A stretch of 15,593 nt of DNA, from positions 4,141 to 19,733 of the forward strand of contig VKHC01000091.1 of NCBI GenBank assembly GCA_015143735.1, given 5' to 3'. The notes below the pieces were generated by a model that saw only the letters and a list, made by a program, of their open reading frames with translations, made no database searches and was not told where the DNA came from. This document shows positions 1 to 7,574 of the stretch, in pieces. A program made the translations under genes and the position numbers. Numbering within the stretch: the stretch's first letter is position 1; the number at the start of each line of letters is the position of its first letter. Origin of the DNA: Synura sp. LO234KE (lineage: Eukaryota; Sar; Synurophyceae; Synurales; Mallomonadaceae).

Positions 1-77
1 AAATTCTAGCCGGTGTTTCAGCTGATATCTTGCCTGGTGTGAGTGCACTAAGTAGTGTTGGAAGTTGTTAAAATATC
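1..77. repeat. 77-bp exact direct repeat, left copy
   Basis: These bases recur without a mismatch at 342-418 (offset 341). The copy starts at the window edge, so the repeat may extend further left. The sequence after each copy differs (tgctccagtgg here, agcaatcaag at the right copy), so the right boundary is a real breakpoint. No coding signal is visible. It may be part of a tandem array with a unit of about 341 bp, a recent segmental duplication, or a mobile-element end. Confidence 0.9.
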
Positions 78-341
78 TGCTCCAGTGGTCGTTAAACTCT
101 GTTCCCTCGCTCTTCAATGGTGGCTGGTATGCGTGTTTCTTTGGGGAGTTTCAGCTCGGCTCCTGAATGAAAGTGACCGTTCCTCTCAACAGCCGCTTGA
201 AACGTGCCTGTATCAGTGTTAACTGGCTAAGATATACGCATGTGCACCAAACGTGAAGACATGGGTCGCCGAACTATTATGGACAGACGGGAAATAAAGA
301 ACTGAATTTGTATCAGGCGACTGATGTGCTTGATCGGCAAA

Positions 342-418
342 AAATTCTAGCCGGTGTTTCAGCTGATATCTTGCCTGGTGTGAGTGCACTAAGTAGTGTT
401 GGAAGTTGTTAAAATATC
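342..418. repeat. 77-bp exact direct repeat, right copy
   Basis: Identical to 1-77 in the same orientation, with 264 bp of unrelated-looking sequence between the copies. Zero divergence implies recent duplication, ongoing homogenisation, or an assembly duplication; sequence alone cannot separate these. Confidence 0.9.
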
Positions 419-1120
419 AGCAATCAAGAAGCCATTATTAATCTGATACGATGAATAGCTAGTAGCAGGAAGAAGAAAACGAAACAACGTTTTTCCGCCT
501 GCTAGTCCAGCCAGATAGTGTCACAACCAAGAGATAGTGCTTGTGGTGGCTTTGGAACAGGCCTCATCTTGCACACCATACTTCCTGCTTCCTCGCCCCT
601 TGCGGGTGTTACAAATGGCGTTGTTGGTGTGAGCCAGGAGGATGGCTGGTACTCCCAGCGATTATTCAATAAAAGGTTTTGTTGCAACTTGTTCGTGGGG
701 GGTAAATTGTTAGTCGTCTCGTATTTTGGCAGTTACCACACAGACATCCTCTCAGAAGTACAGTTGTTGCTAGCAAGGTTAGGCTGCTGATACAGTGATA
801 TTCTGGTGATATCCCCTTTAGCACCTAATTTAAGCAACTCTAAGATCTTCGGGATGACTTTTACGGCATGCATAATCGTGAGTTTAAGTTTTGCAAAACG
901 AGGGTCATACTTAAACGACATACCGCGCCCATATTAAACCAATGTTATACATTAGGGAATATGATATTCACTTAACGTACGAGCACCTATTCAAAACGCT
1001 CAGATACTACAAGAACTGGAACAGAGCTTCGTCACAGTCTCTCACACAATTTCATAAACCAGCAATACTCGCATAGTTTTCAGAGTTCACAAGACCTAGT
1101 TCTGATTTCTACTTCATTTT
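419..1120. other. Gene-poor stretch, no assigned gene
   Basis: Open frames occur on both strands between 502 and 921, but most start only at GTG or TTG. One short minus-strand frame with a true ATG (919-921, ending at 733) would encode 62 residues beginning MSFKYDPRFAKLKLTIMHAV. I do not recognise it. The segment 490-800 is less AT-rich than its surroundings and is open on both strands, so an old exon or element fragment is possible. I see no promoter, RNA gene or known domain. Confidence 0.4.
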
Positions 1121-1150
1121 TAAGCACTTCAATTAAAGCGGAAGTGCTTA
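1121..1150. terminator. Perfect 10-bp inverted repeat (hairpin) beyond the TPR gene
   Basis: TAAGCACTTC (1121-1130) and GAAGTGCTTA (1141-1150) are exact reverse complements separated by 10 nt. The hairpin begins about 150 nt past the stop codon of the minus-strand TIR-like/TPR gene, so it would lie in or just after its 3' UTR. A role in RNA 3'-end formation or stability is inference. I saw no canonical AATAAA on the minus strand between the stop codon and the hairpin. It could also be a chance palindrome. Confidence 0.5.
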
Positions 1151-1298
1151 ATCATTTTCACTCGTATTCTTTCCTGCATTCTCCATCGGTCAAAGCCTTG
1201 TCATTTCATTTTAATCCATCATTTCTAAACAATTTAAAAATAGGTTCAGGTCAGAGATATAGCCTCCCTTGGACTTGGCTTAACCACCACAATTATGA

Positions 1299-4001
1299 TT
1301 ACAGGTCTCCCATAAGCCGCATCGTCGTCTTTACAGACTCCCGCAAAGTGGACAACAAAGATTCGAGGGAAGCAGATGAATGGGCAAGATTATTCATAGT
1401 GTCTAATTTATCATTGTGGTCTTGTCCCAGCTTCTCTTCTCCAATCCGCAGACACTGTAGGTACAAGCTAAGAGCGGGGTCGTAGTCTTTCTTTGAATGA
1501 TAAGTATTTGCAAGGTTACTCATGGAAGTCAATGTATCTGGATGGTCCCGTCCCAACTTCTCCTTCTGTATGTCCAGGCGCTCCTGGTACAGGGGCAGAG
1601 CAGAGTTGAAGTCTCCCATTGACTCATACACACCAGCAAGGTCATTCATACTGCTCAGAGTATTTGGATGGTCCGGTCCCAATTTATCTTTCCTTATTTT
1701 CAGACAATGTCGATACATGCGCAGTGAAGAGTCGTACTCTCCCTTAGATTTATACATACCAGCAAGTTCAGTCATCGCAGACAGCGTGTCAGGGTGATGA
1801 AGTCCGTATTTTTCAGTCTTTAATTTTAAACTGTGCTGATACAATGCAATATTATCGATACTCTCCAGTTTCACCTTCACCTTTCTCATATCTAGGCACC
1901 TCAAGAACAAGGAGACAGCAATGTCAAAATGTTTTGTCGGGTTTTTCTCTTGAATATTGACCGTGGGATTCGTATGAGTCTCTTCCAATTTCCTCTTCCT
2001 CTCCTCCAGTTCCTGCCCAGCAGATTTGTATAAGCCAGCAAGATTATTCATAGTATCTAAAGTGTCAGGATGATTCTGTCCCAGTTTCTTCTCTCTCATC
2101 TCCAGACACTTCAAGTAGAGCGGCAGAGCTTGCGCATAGTCTTTCTTGGAGTAAAACAACGCGGCAAGATTATTCATAGAGGTCAATGTATCAGGATGAT
2201 CTTCTCCCAGCTTCTCCTTCTGCATCTCGAGACACTGTCGATACAACGGTAGAGCGGAGGAGTAGTCTTTCTTGGAGTAATATAAAGCGGCAAGATTGTT
2301 CACTGAGGTCAATGTATCTGGATGGTCTTGTCCCAGCTTGTCTTCTCTAATCGCTAGACACTGCTGGTACAAGGGAAGAGCGGACGTATAGTCTCCCTTC
2401 GACTTATAGAAGGCAGCCAAGTTATTCATAGTAGTAATAGTATCTAGATGGTCCTCTCCAAGTGTCTTCATTCTCAACTTTAGGCACTGCAAGTACAGAG
2501 ACAGAGCGGAGTCATAATCTTTCTTCGACTTATATAAACCAGCTAGATTATTCATAGTATCTAAAGTATCCGGATGATCCTCTCCAAGCTTCTGCTTCCT
2601 CATATGCAGACACCACAAATACAACGGCAGCGCGGAGTCATAGTCTTTTTTTGACTTATATAAAACAGCAAGACTGTTCATCGAGGTTAGTGTATCTGGA
2701 TGATCCTCTTCTAGCTTTTCCACTCTAGTTACTAATGAGCTCAGAGACAATGGAAGCGCTCGATCATACTGCCCTTGCTTCCTCAGTATCCAACCGAGAG
2801 TACATTGCAGACGAGCTTGTTCCAATTCACCTTGTTCATCCTTCATCGCAGTCTCTAAAGTACCCACCACCCACGATCGCATAACGTTTAACACCGTACT
2901 ATTCACACGGTCAAAACCCACAGTAGTTCTCACTGCGTCAAATATCTTCATCTTGTCCTCAGGATTAGACGCCTTGCTCCTACGGACATCCACATCTCCT
3001 ATCATTTGATCCACTACAGCATAACTAGTGCTTACATCATGGATGAAACCAAAATGCTCTGCGGAGCTCATCGCTACCTCAAATCTACTCTTGGTCTCCA
3101 CTGTACAGTAGACTTCGAAAAGGCACCAAGCTCTAGTCAGCGGGATAGGATTGCTCCACGGAGCCATGACCATAACCGTTCGTCCGAATTCCGCAATCGC
3201 ACTCTTGAATGTGTAGCCCCACCAATGAAAGTCCAGATTGGGAGCGAGGTGCTGGTTGTTGGAAAATAAGTCGAACCATATGACGGCGTCTGGTTCATCT
3301 CGAAAATGGTTTTGAAGGGCTTCCACCACATCGAGAAATATGTACTTCCACGCGTGAGAGATAAATACAACAGCTGGCTTCACGTCAGAATCTCCTGCTG
3401 CTTTGATCATGTCACAATATGATAACTGACGATAGTATGTTAACGGCTTCAGGGCTCGCCTGTTCACTTCCGTTGTGGACATTCCTGCAAGTGCCTCTTT
3501 ACCACCACACTTGGATATAAATCTGTCGATTCCCGACAATGTTAAGCCTACTTTAGGAAAAGAATCGGACAATTTCACCAATCCGCTGGATCCGGAGAGA
3601 TTTGAAAAAGTCGGGAAAATCCAATCGGCATCAACGTTACCAAGATCCATACGCAGGATTTCCGTAATTACCGCACGGTGAAGAAGATTTCTCACCTCCA
3701 TCGCTTCCAAAATAGACTTATCTTTAATCATCCCAATGATTTGATCGTCATTCAAAGAAAGATCACCTAATTTCAAGCTATACTGTTTGTAATCGTCACC
3801 TAGCCCGTCAAAAAAAATGGCTAAACTTCTCTGCATATCTCTCGTGAGTGGCACCACTACCTCTCGCCCATCAGATTTCAGCGCATTTTTCTTTGGTGGT
3901 ACCGCTTGCACTTTAACTGTTGCTGAACCCACGTAGACTTTGGATTTAGTCGATCTAAACAACATAAGAAACAACGCAAGCAGTGGGCAGTGTATACCCA
4001 T
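1299..4001 (-). CDS. TIR-like domain protein with kinesin-light-chain-type TPR array
   Basis: An uninterrupted 900-residue frame. I place the start at the ATG at 4001-3999; the four extra upstream codons begin with GTG, which is implausible in a eukaryote. It ends at TAA 1301-1299, with a second in-frame TAA two codons on. Residues 3-15 are hydrophobic (signal peptide or anchor). A region of unknown fold, about 50-205, follows. Residues about 210-320 are TIR-like: FISHAW at 213-218, WFDLFSNNQH at 242-251, PW at 281, then RAWCLFE at 290-296, where E296 matches the catalytic glutamate position of NAD-cleaving TIR domains. Residues 415-873 hold eleven TPR units, mostly 42 residues, of the pattern ALPLY..CL.mR..kLG.DHPDTL.tMNNLA.LY.Sk.DY. 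There is no NB-ARC motif. Such proteins are often annotated as kinesin light chain or nephrocystin-like, but no kinesin partner is implied. A sensing or signalling role is inferred from architecture only. Confidence 0.9.
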   Translation of the reverse strand: MGIHCPLLALFLMLFRSTKSKVYVGSATVKVQAVPPKKNALKSDGREVVVPLTRDMQRSLAIFFDGLGDDYKQYSLKLGDLSLNDDQIIGMIKDKSILEAMEVRNLLHRAVITEILRMDLGNVDADWIFPTFSNLSGSSGLVKLSDSFPKVGLTLSGIDRFISKCGGKEALAGMSTTEVNRRALKPLTYYRQLSYCDMIKAAGDSDVKPAVVFISHAWKYIFLDVVEALQNHFRDEPDAVIWFDLFSNNQHLAPNLDFHWWGYTFKSAIAEFGRTVMVMAPWSNPIPLTRAWCLFEVYCTVETKSRFEVAMSSAEHFGFIHDVSTSYAVVDQMIGDVDVRRSKASNPEDKMKIFDAVRTTVGFDRVNSTVLNVMRSWVVGTLETAMKDEQGELEQARLQCTLGWILRKQGQYDRALPLSLSSLVTRVEKLEEDHPDTLTSMNSLAVLYKSKKDYDSALPLYLWCLHMRKQKLGEDHPDTLDTMNNLAGLYKSKKDYDSALSLYLQCLKLRMKTLGEDHLDTITTMNNLAAFYKSKGDYTSALPLYQQCLAIREDKLGQDHPDTLTSVNNLAALYYSKKDYSSALPLYRQCLEMQKEKLGEDHPDTLTSMNNLAALFYSKKDYAQALPLYLKCLEMREKKLGQNHPDTLDTMNNLAGLYKSAGQELEERKRKLEETHTNPTVNIQEKNPTKHFDIAVSLFLRCLDMRKVKVKLESIDNIALYQHSLKLKTEKYGLHHPDTLSAMTELAGMYKSKGEYDSSLRMYRHCLKIRKDKLGPDHPNTLSSMNDLAGVYESMGDFNSALPLYQERLDIQKEKLGRDHPDTLTSMSNLANTYHSKKDYDPALSLYLQCLRIGEEKLGQDHNDKLDTMNNLAHSSASLESLLSTLRESVKTTMRLMGDL
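1380..2759 (-). repeat. 126-bp tandem repeat array encoding eleven TPR units
   Basis: Units of 42 codons start at residues 415, 457, 499, 541, 583 and 625; a disrupted part spans 661-718; units resume at 719, 759, 801 and 843. Units 2-6 are the most alike, each with a near-constant DHPDTL..MNNLA core. Unit 7 (695-718) is truncated to 24 residues and lacks the DHPDTL core. The last unit runs out after MNNLA into a 27-residue unrelated tail. High DNA similarity among units favours slippage and unequal exchange, so copy number may vary between strains. Confidence 0.9.
1848..2021 (-). other. Charged linker and broken TPR unit inside the array
   Basis: This codes residues 661-718. The regular 42-residue spacing is replaced by a Lys/Glu-rich segment (starting AGQELEERKRKLEE) and a shortened unit lacking the DHPDTL core. 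The reading frame stays open. It may be a decayed unit or a flexible hinge separating six upstream units from four downstream ones. Confidence 0.7.
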
Positions 4002-4049
4002 TGTCGGTTTCACCCTTTTATTATTTGGTAATTACATTTTCTACAATGA
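4002..4049 (-). promoter_or_regulatory. Leader-like repeat element, copy A, touching the TPR gene start
   Basis: This 48-bp segment is nearly the same as 6131-6179 (about 43 of 48 positions by my alignment, including 22 identical bases at the left end). On the minus strand it ends GTGAAACCGACA directly before the ATG of the TIR-like/TPR gene, so here it is the 5' UTR or core promoter. A TATATA run on the minus strand at about 4125-4130, roughly 125 bp upstream of the ATG, could be a TATA-like element; that is weak. Confidence 0.55.
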
Positions 4050-4181
4050 CAAGCTGTTCAGGGCTTGCGCGCACCAGTATAAACGAACATCGATTTTTTA
4101 CGCTTTTGCTTTCGATTATTAAAATATATAAAGTTACTTGCAAGCCGTTCAGGTCTACAATGCTACCTTAAGAAAAAAGAC

Positions 4182-4217
4182 AACGGTAAATAGTGCGACA
4201 AAAATCAGATTACCGTT
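4182..4217. other. 8-bp inverted repeat at the end of the helicase relic
   Basis: AACGGTAA (4182-4189) and TTACCGTT (4210-4217) are exact reverse complements with a 20-nt spacer. The inner arm overlaps the minus-strand stop codon of the helicase relic (4216-4218). Helitrons carry a hairpin near their 3' end, but I found no convincing CTRR end just beyond it, so the meaning is open. Confidence 0.4.
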
Positions 4218-5471
4218 AAATATAAAAGATGCCAATATCCATACTTTCATCATAATCAGAGATAACTTTGGTCATAGAAATATCAAGTTGATCATATTTG
4301 TCAATCGTTGTACTACGAGGAATGTTTATAGGGGATAAAAGTTCATTATGTACAACGTTAACTGTCGTTGGAATTCGGTCTCCGTCACCTTCTGATCCTT
4401 CCCTTGAGCCAATTAGAATGTTTTTTTCATCAGAATATATAGCGAAATTTGAAGCGTCTCGTCTCTGCTGAGTCCGACATAAAGGTGTCCATGAGCAAAT
4501 GGAGGATTTCTAAAATCTAACAGAGTTCGGTCAAGTTCTTGGCCCTGAGATTTATTTAAAGTCATACAATATGCCAACGTAGTGGAAATTGAGTATGGCG
4601 AAGCTGATATGACTGACCAAATGGTAATCAGCAAATTTGAACCTAATTTTTGGAATAGCGGCTCTCTTTGGATTTGATCCTAATGATTGTACTTGTGCGC
4701 AATATTTAGATATGGAGAGGATTTCGCACTCTGGTATGGCTTTTCATTGAATCCAGTTTGCTCAAATTTCGTTGAATAATGCACATGTCCCCGACGCACA
4801 AGAAGAGGCTTGCGGGAGGTATGGAGTTTTTATTGAAGGTGTTTAAAACTTCCGGCACCAAAATTTCCTTCAGTATGTTGTATGGATCGTCCACCTCAGC
4901 TAATATGTCTCTAGAGAGGCAGTATTGCCGGTTCCCGCGTATATTGAAAGATGAGTTCATGCATTGAATTATACTATTCCACCACTCGTCAACTTGCGTA
5001 TTTGTGCTCGCTAAAATTGCACTGTTGGTAAAATTTTCTGTGTTGAACCCATTGGGATACATATATTGTAAGTCTTCTTTCTGTTTGATGACAAAATTTC
5101 ACATTTGGGATAAAAATGATTTGTGTTCCGAGATCAAGGTTTTCTCATTCATAGTTGCTTCCCTTCCATCTGCCCTCACCTATTTTCAATATCATGTCTC
5201 CGTAGCACTTTTGGTTGTTTAGAAATGAATGTTGTTGTTGTGTTAAGTCAATATTGGCATTCTCGGTAATTCCTAATAATCTCATGTTTTTGGTTAAATT
5301 AAACGATTGAAAATCTTTCCAATACATAGAAGATGTAATAGAGGCGAAATCAGTTCTGAATAACTTGTATTCGATTTGCCGAAAATCCCCAAAACAAATC
5401 ACCACTTGATTTTCAAACCCATTCAAGCACTTGATTTTACGTTTCAATCCATCCGTGCGCATACCTCCCAT
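4216..5471 (-). pseudogene. PIF1/Helitron-type DNA helicase relic, N-terminally truncated and frameshifted
   Basis: C-terminal half of a superfamily 1B helicase, read leftwards in several frames. In order: GDFRQI with the NMRLL segment (5145-5471); AILASTNTQVDEW and VGDMCIIQRNLS (4706-5062); an IPKIRFKF segment in another frame (about 4630-4730); [10 protein letters not shown] (motif V-like) and LYVGLSR (motif VI) in the 4413-4680 frame; then after another shift an open tail including NVVHNELLSP, ending at TAA 4218-4216. At least three frameshifts separate these blocks. The Walker A (GKT) and Walker B blocks that should precede GDFRQ are absent; homology stops near 5455 where a degenerate tandem array begins. 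The family is active in DNA unwinding during Helitron rolling-circle transposition or genome maintenance; this copy cannot be. No Rep nuclease motif is visible, so Helitron versus free PIF1-like origin is unsettled. Confidence 0.85.
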
Positions 5472-5790
5472 TTTTGTCTACGCTTCTGTACTTTTGCTCC
5501 GTCCAATCTAATAACTGCCACTCCGTCTAACTCGGTCCCCGCGGTCTGCCCGGGCGTGCGTATGACCTTTTATCTCACAGGGTCTGCATACCTTCCACTC
5601 CATCGTGTCGTACTCCCCGTCTTACAGGGTCTCTCTCGTTCCAATCCGTCCTTGCATGTATCATGTCTACATATCATCGACACCCCACGTTTCGATCTGT
5701 CTGTGCGTATGACTCTCGTCCAATAGTGACCTCACACATATTCTACTCTGTCGGTGTGTGACTCCTCACATCACCGCATCTCAACGCCTT
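5440..5790. repeat. Degenerate tandem repeat, unit about 50 bp
   Basis: A GTGCGTATGACTCC-like start recurs at about 5455, 5556, 5605, 5652 (TTGCATGTATCAT), 5703 and 5754, with a very weak position near 5505. Most spacings are 47-51 bp. Units tend to end in CTCCRTC or ATCCGTC just before the next start. That gives roughly seven diverged copies. The first start lies at the point where recognisable helicase homology ends. Confidence 0.55.
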
Positions 5791-6130
5791 GTATGCCATT
5801 TAAATGCTAATAGGCTCAGCCATTTGATTCCCCGATAATATCTTGGGTTTTCTCCAATTTCTGCAATATACAAAAGGGTTTTTCTCTTGCAAATGCTTAG
5901 TCATTGGCATTCACACACATATTTGACTCGGCATACACAATTCACGCCAACTCTACGTGCAACGTTTTCCCGTCAAAGGTTTTCACGTGGACACTTTAAA
6001 GCTTTTTCCCATTCATAGTATGGTTTATAGAACACCTATTTTTTATTACCTTACTTACTTTTATGACATTTTCTATTTTTTATTAGCACGTTTCTCGCAA
6101 AGTCATTTATGAGAAGTGGAATTGTGAAGG
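5791..6130. other. AT-rich stretch, nothing recognised
   Basis: No open frame of note and no repeat beyond simple A/T runs. It lies between the degenerate tandem array and leader-like copy B. Confidence 0.5.
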
Positions 6131-6179
6131 TGTCGGTTTCACCCTTTTATTAATTAAGAATTACCTTTTCTACAAATGA
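6131..6179 (-). repeat. Leader-like repeat element, copy B
   Basis: It shares about 43 of 48 positions with 4002-4049, including TGTCGGTTTCACCC and TTTTCTAC. Here the minus-strand sequence after GTGAAACCGACA continues CCTTCACAATT with no adjacent ATG. It may be a stray copy of a promoter or leader, or a fragment of a mobile element that also supplied the TPR gene's 5' region. Confidence 0.6.
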
Positions 6180-6374
6180 AAGAAGAACTGATTTCAAAAC
6201 AAATTTAACTGGCCATAGACCAGAGCAGCCCCTGTTCCATTCGTACATGCTACGTCGGTTTCTCAATTTTTTAAAAAAGATATACCAGCAAAAAACATGC
6301 GAACATATCAATAACTGATCCCTACGCACCCTATGAGTCCAGTTGGCAGGTCGCACTCCTAGGGGTAAGAGCCA

Positions 6375-6410
6375 TCGCAATTTCACCTTTACTGTAATTA
6401 AGAATTATTA
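6375..6410 (-). repeat. Leader-like repeat element, diverged copy C
   Basis: TTTCACCTTTACTGTAATTA and following AGAATTA resemble copy B (TTTCACCCTTTTATTAATTA then AGAATTA). On the minus strand it ends GTGAAATTGCG directly before an ATG (6375-6373) that opens only a 14-codon frame, MALTPRSATCQLDS and stop. The placement of an ATG right after the element mirrors copy A. Confidence 0.4.
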
Positions 6411-7078
6411 CTCTAAGTCTAAAATGATAATATATAAATGAAAGGAAACGTTTAGCGCAAATATTTAGATATCTTAAGAATGAAGAACCACAACCCAATT
6501 TAGAGGGAATTGCAGAAGTCAGCTCCTTGACGTATTTTCCACTTGCGCACGTAAGGAAATAGCACAATACTTCTTTTTTCGTATGCTACACCCCACTTGG
6601 TCTTATTAAGGTTAGCGTTACCGCCCTCTCAAACCAAGAAATCGTGGACTCATCCAAAAGAGCTCTAATTCCATACTATTGTATTTTAGTAGTAATTTAT
6701 GAGGCTACCAATCATGTTACTTACTCGTCTACATCATATATTGTTTCGAAAACTTGTTTGATATTTGTGTTTTTAATGAATGATGCACTTGTAATATCAA
6801 TTCTATTGCTTGCTTGTATTTTTGCTTCCCTGTAGTGCAGCAACATCGTATCTTCTACAAGCACTTCATTCGGGAATGATTGTTAGGACCTAACGCTAGT
6901 GCCAGTAACCGCAATTACGGTCCAAATACAGCGTATGCAGGAGTCAGCAAAATTTGAAATGTCTCCCAAAACATGGCGCGCTATATTAGCGCCTCTAAAT
7001 ATCCTAGTTACAGGGGTTCAGCTGTAGACTATCCGCACTTTCATCGTACTCCCCCACCATCAGTAAATAAAATTAGTA
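6411..7078. other. AT-rich stretch with small palindromes, no gene assigned
   Basis: A 63-codon plus-strand frame from 6644 starts only at GTG and is hydrophobic, as AT-rich chance frames usually are. Small inverted repeats occur: GTTAGG-A-CCTAAC near 6881-6896 and CGCTA-TAT-TAGCG near 6990. No known element is recognised. Confidence 0.4.
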
Positions 7079-7236
7079 ACTTTAGATGGACTTTAGATGG
7101 TAAAAAGCACCAGCTATAGTGGCAATTCAAAGTCGACTTTGGATGATGGTACTCCGGGAGGATTTCCTGAAGCTATAGTTGGTCCCTATAGTTGGATGCT
7201 TAATTGAGTAGACCACCGGTCCACAGCTGCCTGTGG
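7079..7236. repeat. Cluster of short tandem duplications and palindromes
   Basis: An 11-bp tandem pair ACTTTAGATGG (7079-7089, 7090-7100), a perfect 14-bp palindrome CAAAGTCGACTTTG (7128-7141), CTATAGTTGG twice (7173-7182, 7186-7195), and a tetraloop hairpin CCACAG-CTGC-CTGTGG (7221-7236). No coding potential is visible. A nonautonomous DNA transposon fragment or a structured regulatory segment are the options; I cannot choose. Confidence 0.55.
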
Positions 7237-7574
7237 CAATTCCCATTCATTAGATTTTTATGTAAAATGTAAAATCATCATTTTTCATAAGAAAAGTATC
7301 GTTACAAACAATACACGCGCTGAGGACAACATCACCATCTTCTAGATTGCAGTTTGTCATGGAACAGAAAAGTTGTCCTGAATTTCAAAGGCCATTAGGA
7401 CTAATTAATGGAATGGTTCTATGTGACAACGTCAGTTTTAAAGACTTCCTCGGATATGAAGATGATGTTGTTTGAACGTAAAATTCAACTACTTGATCCT
7501 CAGTCGAATCGCTTGTGTGCTATCTCACTCGATTGCAGCAAGTACTCAGCTGTAGCTGCTCGTAACTTAGTTTA
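7237..7574. other. Stretch without recognised features
   Basis: Mixed-composition sequence with no long open frame and no repeat that I can match elsewhere in the window. Confidence 0.4.

Noticed and set aside
502-790. Overlapping open frames on both strands
   Set aside because: Their starts are TTG and GTG, the frames oppose each other, and neither shows a domain that I recognise.
1144-3681. Plus-strand frames opposite the TPR gene
   Set aside because: They are antisense shadows of a repetitive coding region, with no independent motif.
4002-4013. Extending the TIR-like/TPR gene to a 904-residue product
   Set aside because: The extra four codons begin at GTG (4013-4011). A eukaryotic gene should start at the ATG at 4001, and the four residues belong to a repeated leader-like element.
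6150-6567. Two overlapping minus-strand frames of 78 codons
   Set aside because: One starts at GTG inside leader-like copy C and runs through copy B. Neither has recognisable protein features.
6644-6835. Small hydrophobic plus-strand protein
   Set aside because: It starts at GTG, lies in AT-rich DNA and has the composition expected of a chance frame.
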